A stretch of 64,000 bases of DNA from Nemophila menziesii (taxonomy: Eukaryota; Streptophyta; Magnoliopsida; Boraginales; Hydrophyllaceae): positions 7,378,001 to 7,442,000 of the forward strand of contig JARWIR010000031.1 of the NCBI GenBank assembly GCA_029959085.1, read 5' to 3'. The number at the start of each line of letters is the position of its first letter. Positions within the stretch are counted from its first letter, which is position 1. A model generated the notes under the pieces. It saw only the letters and a program-made list of their open reading frames with translations. It did no database searches and was not told the origin of the DNA. A program made the position numbers and the translations under genes. This document shows positions 48,805 through 64,000 of the stretch, piece after piece.

Positions 48805-49456
48805 ATGTATTATAGTCGGAAATACTAGTTTTAAAGCACCCTGCATTTGTTCATATCTTATAAATTTTTTTACATAAATCGTCTAAATATTTTTAAGTTA
48901 TATTTCATTAGATGAAATAGATCCAAATTCGGCCCATTGTAAGGCTTGTGAGGGACAACAACCCCTGATATTTGGTCGAGTTTTGAGGCACCAAATCTTA
49001 AAATCACTAATGTGTATGTGTGTGTATATGTAATACTTTTTAAAATACATCATGTATGGTGGCATAGGTAGTCTAGTAGAAACATTGTTATGAACATTAT
49101 TCTTATTTTACGATATAAAACTTTTATCTCAAATTTAGTTATAAGTATAATAGGTATTAAAACATTCTAGAATTGTAAAATAAGTTATAGTTTTGTTGAA
49201 GTATAAGAAATATAGAATATTTAATCAACTAGTTGAATTATTTAATTACAATGTTCCTTGTATGTATTAGAAATTGTTCAAATTTTTGTAGTTAGTTTAA
49301 GTAGCATAAAGGATAGAGTCGGTTTTTTACACCAAAATGAGTTTATGTGGATTCAAACACCTATCACACACACATAACTAGTTGAAAATTATCACTTTTT
49401 GTTATTTTCATATGAGTAATATGACTCAGAAACTTTCTCTTGAAAAGCTAGTTAAG

Positions 49457-49459
<3 letters not shown>

Positions 49460-49552
<93 letters not shown>
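49460..49552. repeat. (CT)n microsatellite (copy B)
   Basis: About 93 bp, with one TA interruption near 49541. Counterpart of 657-787. Confidence 0.95.
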
Positions 49553-49801
49553 AAAGTGTAACACCTTCTCTTCTCCAAAAAGATTTTTAATCCTTTCAAA
49601 CCTTCATTAAAATATAAGTGTGCTACTTAATAACTCTTATTCTTGGTTTCAAGATCTGATATGTTGGTCGTCGATCGGTCCATGTTATTTTATTTTGCTT
49701 TGTTTAGGTTGTTGGAAAGTGCTGAAGGTGATTTCTCTAAAAGTTTGTGTTATTTAGGTATATTTCCACTCCTTTATTCTTCATGGTTTTAACCCACTTG
49801 G

Positions 49802-50033
49802 TTTTTTTTTTGGTTACATGGGTTCCGGGTTAGCTTGCGCGCACCCGACTAGTCCCACGGAGATATACATGCCTCCCCATATATATTATCATGGTAAATC
49901 AGAACTAAGTTGCCCATGTTCAGGGAGGGGTTCGAGCCTTGTACCTCTTACTTTCCACCCGTTAGGGAGGGGATTCGAACCATGTACCTCCCCTTTAAGT
50001 GCTGAAGAAATAGCAAGGCTCTGGCCAGTTGAG
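49802..50033 (-). mobile_element. tRNA-derived SINE with target duplications
   Basis: 232 bp in reverse orientation, flanked by ACCCACTTGG at 49792-49801 and 50034-50043. Copy A has a single ACCCACTTGG at the matching site (about 1092-1101). The left T-run is the A-tail. On the minus strand it shows CTCAACTGGCCAGAGC (box A area, slightly 5'-truncated), box B GGTTCGAATCC near 49980 and a second box B-like GGCTCGAACCC near 49935, suggesting an internal duplication. The 3' body contains GACTAGTCGGGTGCGCGC. Same family as the copies at 6359 and 5328. Confidence 0.92.
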
Positions 50034-50358
50034 ACCCACTTGGCTGTTGGGTACCCTGGAAGAATGGTTGTATTTTTCACTAATACGGATCACGGTTGTT
50101 GTTTGTTAATCGTGATTAGGATTCTTCGCTTGGTTCTGAGATTTTTAATCTCCGTTGACTGCTCAACGATGGAGGATTTGAACACATGGTTATTTTACCT
50201 GGATAGTTATTGGGGCAAGAAATTTATGTTTTGTTTTGTTGGGTGTTATGTATTGATGTTGTTAAAAATCTCTCTTTTTATCTGTTATCCATTAAATCGG
50301 ATATGATATGTAACCATCTATATAATGTTTGATATTATGAATAAAATCACATTTTAGA

Positions 50359-50383
<25 letters not shown>

Positions 50384-50389
<6 letters not shown>

Positions 50390-53300
50390 GGTATATTTCA
50401 AAGTTTTTTCTACGGTCCACATTTACCCACATAAATGGTGGTCAGGATTAAATCTAGCTAAACATAAGTGGTGGCCAGGATCATTTCTGACTCCACTTAT
50501 CATTTAGACTAATAATTAATTAACATTTTAAAAAAATAATCCTAATAATCTCTATAATCTCTATGATAAAGTTTTCCTTATTCTTTTCAATCTCATTTGT
50601 ACGTTAAACAAAAAATTCACTTGCATTCGGAAAAGATATCTCAAATCATTTCACACTCACCTTCCACACACCAAAGCCGCTCTACTGCATATGAGAACCG
50701 CCGCCACTCAAACACCAAGCCGCTCTTATGCACAAGAAAACTGCCACCACTCAGGACCTCACCTTCCCACACCAAGCCGAATCGCCACCCTTCTTCCGGC
50801 AAAGTGGTTCTTCTTTGTTCTACTTTATATCTTCTCTTTGTTCTGGTGATAAAGCTAGGGTACATTCAGTTTAATGAAACAGAGTCGTTCTTCTTTGTTC
50901 TTCTTTAGATCTTCTCTTTGTACCTTGAACAAAACGAGTAACATCTTCCCCCTTTTCTTTTATTCTTCAATTTCATCTTCTAAAAAACACCTTTTTTCCA
51001 GCAATAAAACAAAGTTAGGGTACATTCGGTCATAATGAAACAGAGTGGTTCTTCTTTGTCCTGCTTTAGGTCTTCTCAAAACCGGTAACATCTTTTCCCT
51101 CTTTTTTTATTCTTAAATTTATTTTTCTTATTCATTAGGTATACTTCATATCCGTAGCTTCTAAAACAAAACTGGCGATGTTGTTCTGCTTTAGATCTTC
51201 TCTTTGTTCCTTGAACAAAACAGGTAACATCTTTCCCCTCTTCTTTTATTCTTCAATTCCATCTTCTTATGATGTGTGCATTTACTTCATATACTCATCT
51301 TCTAAAAACCCCTTTTTCCGGCGATAAAACAAAGCTAGGGCATATTCCTCATAACAGAACTGGGCTTGCCAGTAATGACGAAGAAAGGCCCAGACATCCT
51401 CCACTTAATGCTGACTGAAACTGAGTGGTTCTTCTTTGTTCGGTTTAATATCTTCTCTTTGTTCCTTGAACAAAATCGGTAACATCTTCCCCCTCTTCTT
51501 TTATTCTTCAATTTCATCTTCTTATATATCCTTTGATGATTACACAATGAGTATTATTATTGTTATTGAGTTCTTCTCTGTATGTATCTTTTACTTTTGC
51601 CAATGTTTAATCACTATTTACACGTTGATGTAAATTACTTTTTACCGTAAGTTTTATAATGCATTTTTGAATTCTATTGCAGTAAATGTGTTAGCGATTT
51701 GCAGTAAATATCCATTCGCATCATCTGATTGAGTGAGCAATTTGGTCTTACACTGATTGGTAAATGTTTTATAATGCATTTTATAATCCAAACACTGATC
51801 TAAGTAGATAAATGTTTGAAACCAAACATTGATTGGTAAATGCTTATAATGCATTTTTCTTAAACTGTACGTTACGTTTTGGTCTTACACTGCAAATTTC
51901 GAATGATTTTGCAATAAATATCCATTTGGCACAACTGCTGGAGTGAGCCATTAAGTGTTATAATGCATGATTAGAATTGGACCAAAAGCTATATACATTG
52001 AAACATGACGAGACAGGAGCATACAAGAATATATTACAATATATTACAAGAAGTTTTACAAAGATTAGGAGCAAATAATAGTACAAGTTTATTAACTAAT
52101 CTCAAAGCTTAAGCTTTTGAAGAGAGTCTAGGTATAGTTATTTAGCTTAGTATAACCTTACGATTATTATTTTTCTTTTTTATCCCTTTCCCGACACTTT
52201 AAATCTCGAGTTATTGTAGGTAATAGCTGTGCTACAGTGGCGGTTTTTATAGTAGATGTAAAACTCGCGCCCATGACGAAAATGATACACAAATGAAGGA
52301 GAAGATACCCTTTCTAGCAAGAAGAGTGAAAAAAGGTAAAAAGGGAAAATGGGTTGCTGAAATCAGATTGCATAAGAATAGAACAAAGTTAATATATTTA
52401 TTTCTTACAAGATGTTTGTGTTTCAGTTTCTCACCTTGCTGATTTAATATCAAGATCGAAGCAAGAGCTGATGCTTCACCGTTAACATGGTATACAAGCC
52501 TTAAGCATATTTTTTAGTTATGAAATTAATTTTTTTTTGCTAACTCCTTTTGTTTATAGTAAAATAGTTGCATATGCAGGTGATAGGAATTTCCACACTT
52601 TAATTTTATTTCTTCTGATATAGAATAGCAAAAGGTGGCTCATTGTGTATGAAGGGAGATTTGCAACAATGGTCCCTGAGGGGCAGATTTGCAATTAATT
52701 GTCTTCATTTGTAAGTGGAGAGTGGTTTAATAGCTACGGGCGCATCTATTTGGTTAAAGGGAATAGTAGAAGTTGATGATATTTCACAAATCATTGAAAG
52801 ATATTATGGTACCTAGGATATGTTTTGTTATTTTAGAAGTTGAATGAATGAATTAATTTTTGTTTTAGATTAAAGGTTTCGCCATGAGATATATCCAATT
52901 GATGAACCAAATAATAGGTTGATGAAGAAGATTAAGCAATATGATAGTTTGACATTGAAGCACGAGACAAAGTTTCTTTAAGACTTGATGCCATGTCATC
53001 ATCAATGCTTAGCTTTGTCTTTAAATTATCAGATAATGCCTTTAGACACAATTTAGTTCATACTACCCACTAAGCACAGCAAGATCAGTTGACATCATTT
53101 ACAAGTTTTTCCAGTTGACTCTGTTTTATGTAAGTAGGAGGAATATACGTTCCATCTTGATCCAGTTGCTCAGTTATACAAATATGAACGTGACCTAGAG
53201 TTGCTAGATCCAAAAATCAGAATTTGATTAAAAGAGTGATATGAATGGCTCTTTTGTGCACTCAAACATCTTTATGGGTGCTTCAGAAATTGTACTTTGG

Positions 53301-55020
53301 ATCCCAATTATTGAAGGACCAAAACGCAATTTATGGGCGCCACAACAATGACAAGTTTAAACTATTGGAGAGCTGAGTTGATTATTAAAGATGATAGTAC
53401 GAGTTTGATATATACTCTTTTCAAGCCTGTAACTGAGGTGTATTACTTGCATTATATGCTCGAGAAAATGGGACAGAGTATGTAAAATAGTCATGTACTG
53501 GTACACAATTTGATGCTTTTTCTTATAGAATGATTAGGCTTCAACTAAATAGCAAAAACAATTGCATGGACAAAATTTTGATATTTCATTCAGTTGCACA
53601 ACCTTATCCCTCCCTCTTGGTAATGTTTACAGGTTCCTAACTCAAAATTTGTGTTAATCTGACCAAAAACAATGATTGGATGTTTATAATGCTTTCTTTC
53701 ACATGAAGAATAATTGTTAATCTAAAAAAAACAATTGAGTGAGACGGATATAGATTTTGGAGCTAGAAAATTTACTACTTGAGACCATTCAGATCGTTGG
53801 CGAATTAATTTCAGACCGTTGGTCTTTCAAGATTGATACAGATATGATTGGAAATCGCCATTTTTCAAATCTTTGCTAAGATAAATCTCTCTTCGTTATT
53901 TACAGTTTTCTCAATCATATATAAAGATATTCAACTTCATATGTTAAATGATTCATAAAAGCGTGAAGTTGTTCAACAAGTTTAGTATCTAAACTTATCT
54001 CTTACAATTCATCTTTCAAAAATAATAAACATTTATTTTGTGGATAGTGGATATTTAATGATGATAATTGTTGATATTTTGAGTTGGTTAGAAAAAAAAG
54101 TGTACTACTAAGATGCAGAGGTGTGTGCAAGTTAGGAAATAAGAAAGATATGACTGCCTCCCCAACCATACCTTCAGGCAAATTAGAACTAGGTTGCCCA
54201 TGTACCTCTCACTTGAGAGACAAGCCCTGGCCAGATGAGCTAGTCACCTGGTTATCATCATCATCTTAATCCATCAAATTCCTTATCTCATCTCTAATAT
54301 ATCTATTTTCACTCATTTTAACAAGGATAAAGTATATGACTATTGCACTTCAAGTGAGCAAGATTTCTTATCATATATGGAGTGTTATTGTATATTAATA
54401 AATTATTTGGCTAGAAAACACAAATTAAGGTATTAATTTTAAAAAAAAATTATGTAATTAAATCTCTAAAAGAAATAAAGGGTGCATGATAAGTTCAAAT
54501 GGTTTGATACTTCAAAAGTCCACAAAATGCATAATTATTGACAAAAAGAATAGTAAATGAAATATTACTAGATTCAACACACAAAAAAAACCACTGATTG
54601 TTTTCCTATTATATACACAATGTGATTCCTCCTAAACAAAATTTTTTTTTTGAAGAGAAAGTATGCAAGACTCAATTGATATACACAATGTGATTCCTCC
54701 TAAAGAACGAATTTTCTTGAAGAGAAAATATGCAAGACTCAATTGATTTAAGCACGTGTCTTTTATTTTCACCAATTTTAAGGCCATCGTGTAAGATCTT
54801 GGCACCATCCAACATAGCCTTATAAACTGACAAATCTAAGAATACGATCCACAATTAACTCTCAAATACTTACACTCAGATCTCCTACAAATGCAATTAC
54901 ACTTCATACATTAGTAAATGATTTAGTAGTCTAGGGTGTGTTAGCTATAAAGGATGTACAAATTTCCAAAGACCTAACTACTATTTAATTTTCATAGTGT
55001 CTTCAGACACTAGGTCATAC

Positions 55021-55024
<4 letters not shown>
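50384..55024 (+). mobile_element. Helitron 1 (copy B)
   Basis: Co-linear with 1446-7288 without the hAT MITE. The 5' terminus is blurred by TA-repeat change (reads ATATGGTATATTTCAAAG instead of TCTATATTATATTTC). The 3' terminus is intact: hairpin GTGTC/GACAC, then CTAA at 55021-55024. About 350 bp corresponding to 6046-6404 is missing. It keeps exon-like residues near 53345-53480 that copy A lost. Confidence 0.85.

Positions 55025-55088
<64 letters not shown>
55025..55088. repeat. (TA)n run at empty Helitron 2 site
   Basis: About 64 bp of pure TA directly after the Helitron 1 terminus. This is the unoccupied target of Helitron 2. Confidence 0.93.
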
Positions 55089-55089
<1 letters not shown>

Positions 55090-55679
55090 GACACAAATAC
55101 CATTCTATCAAATTTTAATATTAATTTAAGATATTTAACACGATAACAATTTATTTAGACAATATAAATTTATGTTATGTATAATATTAATTTTTTTAAT
55201 TATTCAGTGTATTATATTTTATAAATCTTAACATATATAGTTTGATTTATTTGTCTAATGGAGTGTCTCTTTACTTCATATTATTTAATGACAATTTTTT
55301 GAATTTAATCAAAATTGAATTATATATCACTATATATGTCAATTTTGACATAATATTAATATATTAATAATGATATAAAAAACAAAGATGACAAAAAATA
55401 AATTTCTTCTTTTTACAAAGGCTAATCAAAAAGTTTTTTGACATTTTATATTTGTTATCAGTATATTGTCGAGAATATAAGAGATCCCATTTTGAAAGTT
55501 CGTTCTAAGTTCTTTAAAATGTCAAGATAGACCATAAATCTACTTTGGTTAAAAACACAAAAGAAGGATGGCCCATCCAATGTATCTAGGGTGCCAATAA
55601 TTAAGGATTACATATTATAAATCATACAAAAAATTGAATATTTATTACAACAAAAAATTTGGCGCAACATAATTTTTTT

Positions 55680-57690
55680 TTGTCAAAAGAAAATCTTACA
55701 TAATACCATTAATACAATGATTAACAATGAAATTAAAAGAACCAATTAACAAGAAATATATCCAGTTAGAAAGATCCACATTTCTTCTCGTGCACTTTGC
55801 CAATGAATCCGATGTAGTACTGAAATTCCTACTAATATGGGCGAACTTCCATAAGGGACATTGAACTAACCATCTTCTAATTTCAGCTTGAATAGGTTTG
55901 AGACTCCAATGGAGGTCGATCAATTTGTTAATGCCTTGAACTAAGTCAAGGTTATCAGAGTAGAAAGAACAACTCTGAGAAATGAGATCACTAGCTAATC
56001 TCATGGCTAAAATAATGGCCCAAGCTTCACCCTCAATCACATTATTGACATAACATCTATTATTTACCCTTGGAGATATACACCACTCCTTTAACCCAAT
56101 AGCAATGACGATCACTGGATCCCATTCTTTTTTAGAGGATGTGTCACAAACCCAAACCATTTCTGCATCATCGTTAAGAACAGGATTCTCAACACCTTCT
56201 CCGTCATTTCCATTACCAATTTTGCCTCCCTTTTTCTCCTTGTTTCACATACCAAATAACCTTGATATAAGATCATTGGTATTGCGTGATACATTATGAA
56301 CACGCAATTTCTTATTCTCATGAAAGCACTTCATTCTTTCTTTTCAGTTGTTCCAAGTAGTAATAAGAATATATGCCGTAATAAGGTTTTTATCCCATCC
56401 GTTGTCTGATAAACAAGTAATAGTAAGAAGTAAACACTCTGCAAACTTAATATTCGCATTATTGTCAATTTTGATTTGTATTAGAGAGGACGACCAAACT
56501 TGCATACTAAAGGGGCATTTAAGAAGAAGATGTTCAACAATTTCCACGTCTAATTCACACCACTCACAAATATTATTGTTCACAAATCTTCTTTTTTTAG
56601 ATTACATTTTATTGGGAAATCGTCGTTACATATTTTGCAACAAAAATTCTTAACCTTGGCCAGAACGTTGGCTTTCCAAATGGTATTCAAAATAAAACTC
56701 ATGTTAGCCTCTACACTATTGGATGTATTAGCTTCAAAAGAATTTCTTCCTCTACAGTCGCATGATAACCCGATTTAGTGGAATAGCTCCCTTTCTTACT
56801 TAACGACCAAAATTTTTTACCCTCCTCATCCAATTGCATAATGTGGATTTTCTTAATCATGGTGAAAATATAAGACGGGAACAAGGAGTTAAGCAACTCA
56901 AGGTTACACCCTGACATATCGTATTGAAAAGCTCATTAACCACCATAACCGAGCAATTGATGGTTGTTCAACACGAATTCCTTTGACAATCCAATTATGT
57001 TTCCAAATATTAACCAAAAAACCATTACCAATTTGAAAAAATGTGTATTTTTTAAGAACTGAATTCCTTTGTACAAACTTGCCCAACTCCATGATCTTTT
57101 TTTAGCAAATTTGGCATCCCAGTTCTTACAATTTGGAGAATAAATACCTTTGAGAACTCTAGCAGCAAAAGATTCAGGTTTGTTGATAATTCTCCATGCA
57201 TGATTAGCCAGCATAATTAAGTTCATTTTTTGGAATCTCTAAATCCAAGTCCACCAATTCTTTTAGCCCTTAAAGTTTTTATCCACACAACTCAATGAAT
57301 TCTCTTTTTACTAGACATTTATGAATTTCAAAGATAGACATCTCATAGTTAGAAATAGCTTGTAGAATAGCCTTAATACGGTCTTCTTTACCACCTTCCG
57401 ACAAGAGACAAGCAATCCAGCTCGTAGATTTAGATATCAATCTATCTTTAATATAATTAAGGTTCATAGTCTTTTCCCTTATCAGAGTAAGTGGTATTCC
57501 CAGATTTTTACCAAGGGACTTGGTAATACCAATATTAAGTTTTTACGAGACCTCCCTACAAATATTATTTGTAGTACCATTACTAAAAGAATGGCTGATT
57601 TTTGGAGGTTAATTCTTTGACCTGAAGCATTACATATATTTATTATTTGGTTATCAGAAATTCTACACAACTTTACATGAGGAAAATCTC
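55680..57690 (-). mobile_element. L1-type LINE, decayed (copy B)
   Basis: Same element as 11231-13290, with RNase H (56160-55696), zinc-binding motif (56583-56344) and RT-end pieces (57226-56936, 57467-57279, 57670-57482). A deletion of about 55 bp near 57311, absent in copy A, removes part of the frame. Confidence 0.8.
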
Positions 57691-59426
<1,736 letters not shown>

Positions 59427-59819
59427 CGTGAGGAGAATTGCCGCCTCACTTTTAAAATTTAGCTAGCTAAATTTAGTATAAAAAAACATAATGATAGAAT
59501 AATAGAATATATACCTACATTCTTCTTTCTATCCGCTCTCCCATCTATTTCTCTCTTAGAACATATACACTCGAGCTCTTAGTGGGGTAATTGCAACCAC
59601 ATAGTGCGTTCTTCTCCCTTCTCATATGTATGTTCTTCGGGGGATTGGGGATTTAAGGCCCCATGACTTCAACCTTAATAAAATAAAACCCAACCCCCAT
59701 TTCCCATTACAACCTCACTAGAAGAAGGCAAAAAACCCAATACACCCCCTTCTCCTTTGTTTTTACGGTGAAACAAACCAAATCAAAACGAAAACCCCAT
59801 ATAGCGATTTACCACATCT

Positions 59820-59821
<2 letters not shown>

Positions 59822-59908
<87 letters not shown>
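59822..59908. repeat. (CT)n microsatellite (copy B)
   Basis: About 87 bp; counterpart of 15434-15484 (51 bp). Confidence 0.95.
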
Positions 59909-59911
<3 letters not shown>

Positions 59912-60010
59912 ATCCTCACAAGAACCACACCTTCATCAACAAGCTTCACCGCCCCCTCCTCACTATCATTACCTCCACCTTCCACCTCCACCTTCCATCT
60001 TCACCACCAT

Positions 60011-61535
60011 TGGTGTCGCCTAGGGTGTGATAAAAATAAGATAAAATAAAGTCTAGAAAACTACGCACTCTCACCCTAGACAGGCACAGTACTGCTAGTA
60101 TTACAGGACGTATGCAAGTTTTAGTTAGTAAGTTGAGTTCGTTCTCAGGGACTTAAGTGTGCTAGTCGAATAGGTAACAATAACGAGTAAGCAATAATTA
60201 ATTAAAAGACAGAAAAGTAAAGAGAGAATAAATTCGAAATTAATTAAACTAAGAAATTAAAGACAATAAAATAAAATACGAAGAATATGAGATGAGAAAT
60301 ATAGCTTAGGTTTTGCTAGTATGCACTAATCCTTCTAATTCTTTCTATTAGATCTAGTTAATAAGGGAGAATATTAGCTCTTGTATACTTAGTCAGGATT
60401 CTAAATTACCATTCCTTAGACCTTGAGAGCGACTAAGGGGGCTACGGACACACCACGAGGCTGGTTCAAATAGGGTTATCAAACGCTACTAAGGCCCTAA
60501 GCAATCAATTTCCATTCATGGTGATAGTGGTTAAATTATACCCTAATGACTATCTAGTTAGAATCACTTTTGTCAGGACTAATATCGACACTAGACGTTA
60601 TGTGGTGTTTCAATAATTAGACACCCAGTTAAGGTCACCATCTAATTACTATTAAGAAAGCCTAAAGTGACCAGGTTTAGGACATGCAATAAATCAAAAC
60701 ACATAAACAAATATAAAGGTAAGTAGCTAATATCAAATTAAAACATGTAATTCCCAAAGAAACTTCGATAGAAGAATTAGAATTCATAGATTATACATGA
60801 TGCAGAACCCAAGCTATGGGGAGTTTATTTCATACCTGATGGAAATAAACTAAAAGAAATTACAAAAGACATCATCTTGCTCTCTACAATAAACTGGAAG
60901 AATAAAACCTTAAGAACTAATTACTATGAGGCAAGGATGATTTACAAGTGATATAAGGGTGTATTTATAGGTGTTTAGAAGACCTAATTCGTTTTCTTAA
61001 GGGAGAGGTTAAGTAATGGACTCCAAGCCCAACTCAAATTCGTATGGAAATAAAGATAATTTGCTGACTTGTTTTGAACATATCTTCTTTGTTATTAGTC
61101 GGTTTTTAGCCCACAAGATACCAAAAGAATCCTCACAGAATTATCTACGTCCCTATGAAAGGAATCTTTCAAAATTGGCTCGGTTTTGGAGTTATCACCA
61201 CTTCTTTAGGCGTAGCTGCAGAAATACAGATTTAAGGCAGTTTTTCCTTTTCCATGATTTTAGCTTTTGTTTCCTTATCTCCAATTACCATGCTTATCTC
61301 TTTCCATACCTTGTAGTCTTTGACTTGGAATCTAATTAATCTCCATAATTATCTTTAAAGCTTCACACTAAATAAACAATTAAACCCAATATGCTCTAAA
61401 AATATTATTTTACTAAATCAAGACTCAAAAAAGGAAAGTGCACTATTTCTCAAGAAAATCGACTATTATGACTTCTAAATCACTAAAAATGATGTCTTAT
61501 CCTAATATAAATCTATCACAAATGAGGAGACATCA
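60011..61535 (-). mobile_element. Solo LTR with ACCAT target duplication
   Basis: 1525-bp LTR in reverse: on the minus strand it starts TGATGTCTCCTCATTTG and ends GGCGACACCA. ACCAT flanks both sides (60006-60010, 61536-61540). No internal region is present, so it arose by LTR-LTR recombination. It belongs to the same broad family as the LTRs at 31741 and 37796. Confidence 0.93.
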
Positions 61536-61540
61536 ACCAT

Positions 61541-62074
61541 CATCACCGACGCCTCCTTTTATCATTACCTTCACCATCAAAACCCTACTGCACACGAAGC
61601 TGTCCAGATTTGATGCCTGGACAATCATTTTCCGCCGTTCGTTCACTGGATCTTTGTCGCCGATCTCTCTCTCACTTCCTCGTGGATCTCTCCCTCACCT
61701 TCCCACTCAGTTTTGCTATCCCTTCTCACCACCATGTTTAGATCTGGCGTTCATGGACCTTTTCACCACTATCACGTCGAAGTTTACCTTCCCTTCAAAG
61801 CCGTTCACTAACGTCGTGCTCCACCGTCGATCTCCAGCGCACTGCCGTCGCGCTCCACCATCGTTCTCCACCATCATTCTCCAGCGGAAGGCCGCCGCAC
61901 TCCACCATCGATCTACATCGTAAGGCCACCGCGCTCCACCATCGTTCTCTACCATCATTCTCAAGCTTCGAATTTGTCTAGATCCACCACCACCACGAAC
62001 CAAGATTCTTCATAGAATGCCGCTCCTCTACACACGAAATCTGCCTCTGTTCCTTCTCCATTCGTGTTCATTAT
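61541..62074. other. Pyrimidine-rich segment deleted from copy A
   Basis: GC-richer DNA with repeated CTCCACCATCGTTCTCCACC-type text (61820-61965), similar in flavour to 7610-7740. An open frame of 161 codons crosses the LTR end, so it is not native. No gene recognised; possibly the 5' part of an old gene or Helitron-like repeat. Confidence 0.4.
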
Positions 62075-63842
62075 TAGCATCCGAGATCTATTTGTTTTTT
62101 CTTGTGATTAATGCTTGTTTATTTGCAGGTGAACAGAGCCCTTGGGTCCAACCCCCTTTGGATCCAACCCTTTGGGTCTAGTCCTTTGGGTTCAGTCTGA
62201 TAATTGTGTTGTAGCAAAAAATCTATTTTTTGATCCTATGAAATATTTTTTTGGTAATTATCAAGTTACACTTAGGAATGTTTGTCATTTGTGTTTCCAA
62301 AAGTTAAAAATTCACTATATTGTTTAAAAATTAAAAAATTACACACTGATTTGTTAAATTTGCAGGTAAAAATGGGATAGGGTCCAACCCCTTGGTTTTA
62401 TAATGTGAAAGTGTTAATATCTTGATGAATCCGGATAAAAAATTAATATATAAAAATTTATTCAAACACTTCAACATGAATACAACCCATAGGGTACATC
62501 ATTGGACACAGACATGGACATATAAAAAACGAGACTTGGGTACAAACCCTATTGTATTTGGACTATCACATGGACAAAATCCGTTAGGACACGGACAAAC
62601 ACTAAATGCAATTATATAAAAAAATCCTTTCACATAACTTAAATAAATTAAAAACCAACATAGGTCTGTATCTATGGGTACGGGATCTATCAGATTATTG
62701 AAAAGAAAAAAAAATAAAAAAGGGTAAAGTTGGAAAAAATACAACCAAAAAGTGAACCTAGGCACTATTAAGTAGGTTTTTGTAATTAGGCTTTAAAAAT
62801 TAAAAAATAAGTTATGTTAAATTTAGGCTCTAATTTGTATATTCCTCATGTTCTTCTTCCTCTCGTGATTCGTGTACTAGGCCAACTCTAATTTCACGAA
62901 TTATGAGTTATGTCTAAAATTGTTGATTCATTTATTGGAAGTTATCAATTCGTAAATCTAGTATTTTTTAAATGCTTTGTATAAACCTAATGTTTAATTT
63001 CACCATTGGTCCCTGCTTCACGCCTTATTTTGGTTAATTGGGTTCAAATGAACCATTGATCCCGGCTAAATATTTTCTCTACATTCCCAGGAAATTTTTG
63101 GGTTTCTGATCACGATCCACTCATATGAATTATTAATGGTATCTCTCTCGCAAGTGTATTTGGTAACCAACAGTTGTTGTCGTAGTGGAAACCAAGTAAG
63201 TTCTCATTATCAAGTTACACGTAAAAAAAGTATTGTATGTGCATATCCGTTTACATTCGTGATAGAAGTTAAATCTTAATGTCTCATTTATTGATAATTC
63301 TATAGTTCATTCAAAGTTTATAAACTTTTTGCTATATGGGGGAATGTCAATTGGATTTTATGTTAGCCACTGGGTTGTTATTACACTTCCTTCATCTGGG
63401 ATGTACATGGTCATGTTTCACTTGAGTATTAGTTGACTATGTTTGTATGATCTCTTTCCATATTGCAATTTTTTTTCATACATATACACTACAATTTTCA
63501 CACAAACTAGCATGACCTCGTTTTTGCTTATTGTAGTGGCTGGATGAGACCCGTGTTAGCACCAAAATATTTCAGATATACATACAGATAAAGTAAGATC
63601 AATATTGTTTATTAGGCAAAACTTTTAGGTGGGCCTATCGTGTCTACAATATTAATATCTCTACCCAAGATTTGAACACATGAAGAATCTGAGTTTTGTA
63701 TTCAAAACTTTTCTATCGAAAACTCCAAGGTCGTCGAGGAAGCCATTGTGATGTGGGTAAATGTTTTATATTTACCATTGTTGTTAAGTGCGAGATGCGC
63801 AAAAAACGATGAGACCACAAATAGCGTGAAGCGCAAAGCGCT
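62075..63842. other. Non-coding DNA, copy B counterpart of 15991-17767
   Basis: Very similar to copy A. No gene recognised. Confidence 0.5.
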
Positions 63843-64000
63843 CGATTAAGCGCTAGATTAAAGTATCTAAACGTTTCATAATATATAAAATAAAAAATTA
63901 TTTAATAAAAAAACATACGTAAAAATTAAAAATCTCCAAAAACAAAACATATTGTCAAATTTGTTTATATCATAAAATATAAGCAATTTCAAACAAATAA
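63843..64000. other. Empty site of the young LTR element and following DNA
   Basis: CGATTAAGCGCTAGATTAAA runs without interruption where copy A carries 7.25 kb of retrotransposon. The sequence then matches 25022-25180. Confidence 0.93.

Noticed and set aside
49930..49990. Possible tRNA gene (GGTTCGAATCC)
   Set aside because: It is box B of a SINE; no cloverleaf with acceptor stem can be drawn.
61438..62003. 161- and 95-codon frames in copy B
   Set aside because: They cross the solo LTR end or reflect a CTCCACCAT-type repeat; no domain seen.

Overview
This window looks like transposon-rich nuclear DNA of a flowering plant, probably a eudicot. It is AT-rich, with plant-type Ty3/gypsy elements (Athila/Tat-like, tRNA-Asp primer sites), tRNA-derived SINEs, an L1-type LINE, a hAT MITE, Helitrons and exon fragments of plant genes. 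I could not fix the species. Only one apparently intact host gene is visible: a two-exon pseudokinase at 47177-48498 (minus strand).

Layout. (1) A direct duplication dominates. Copy A covers 1-17767 and resumes at 25022; copy B covers about 48805-64000. Both run past the window edges. Copies are about 97-99% identical by eye but differ by clean insertions and deletions, so each copy serves as an 'empty site' control for the other. (2) Copy A holds two Helitrons head to tail: Helitron 1 (1446-7288, shared with copy B at about 50384-55024) and Helitron 2 (7297-10627, absent from copy B). Helitron 2 carries exon fragments that I recognise as coming from four unrelated genes, all in the same direction: a 60S ribosomal protein L18a-like protein, a glucose-6-phosphate 1-epimerase-like protein, a WAV2/Bem46-type alpha/beta hydrolase and 7-hydroxymethyl chlorophyll a reductase. 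This is the most interesting item in the window. (3) Copy A also has a hAT MITE with an 8-bp target duplication inside Helitron 1, and a very young LTR retrotransposon (17768-25021, LTRs differing at about 5 of 1583 sites) that encodes only one 414-residue protein. That element sits inside an older candidate TIR element. (4) Copy B has a SINE and a complete solo LTR with target duplications; in copy A the same LTR is cut by a deletion of about 1.68 kb.

From 26 to 44 kb lies a nest of older LTR elements in both orientations. They include relatives of the young element and a decayed Athila-like gag-pol (protease, reverse transcriptase, RNase H, integrase; minus strand). From 44.2 to 47.1 kb I recognise nothing. 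Between the two copies and next to copy B is the pseudokinase gene.

No RNA genes, CRISPR arrays or operon-like organisation were found. Boundaries given to the base rest on visible terminal motifs and target duplications; boundaries marked approximate come from alignment by eye.
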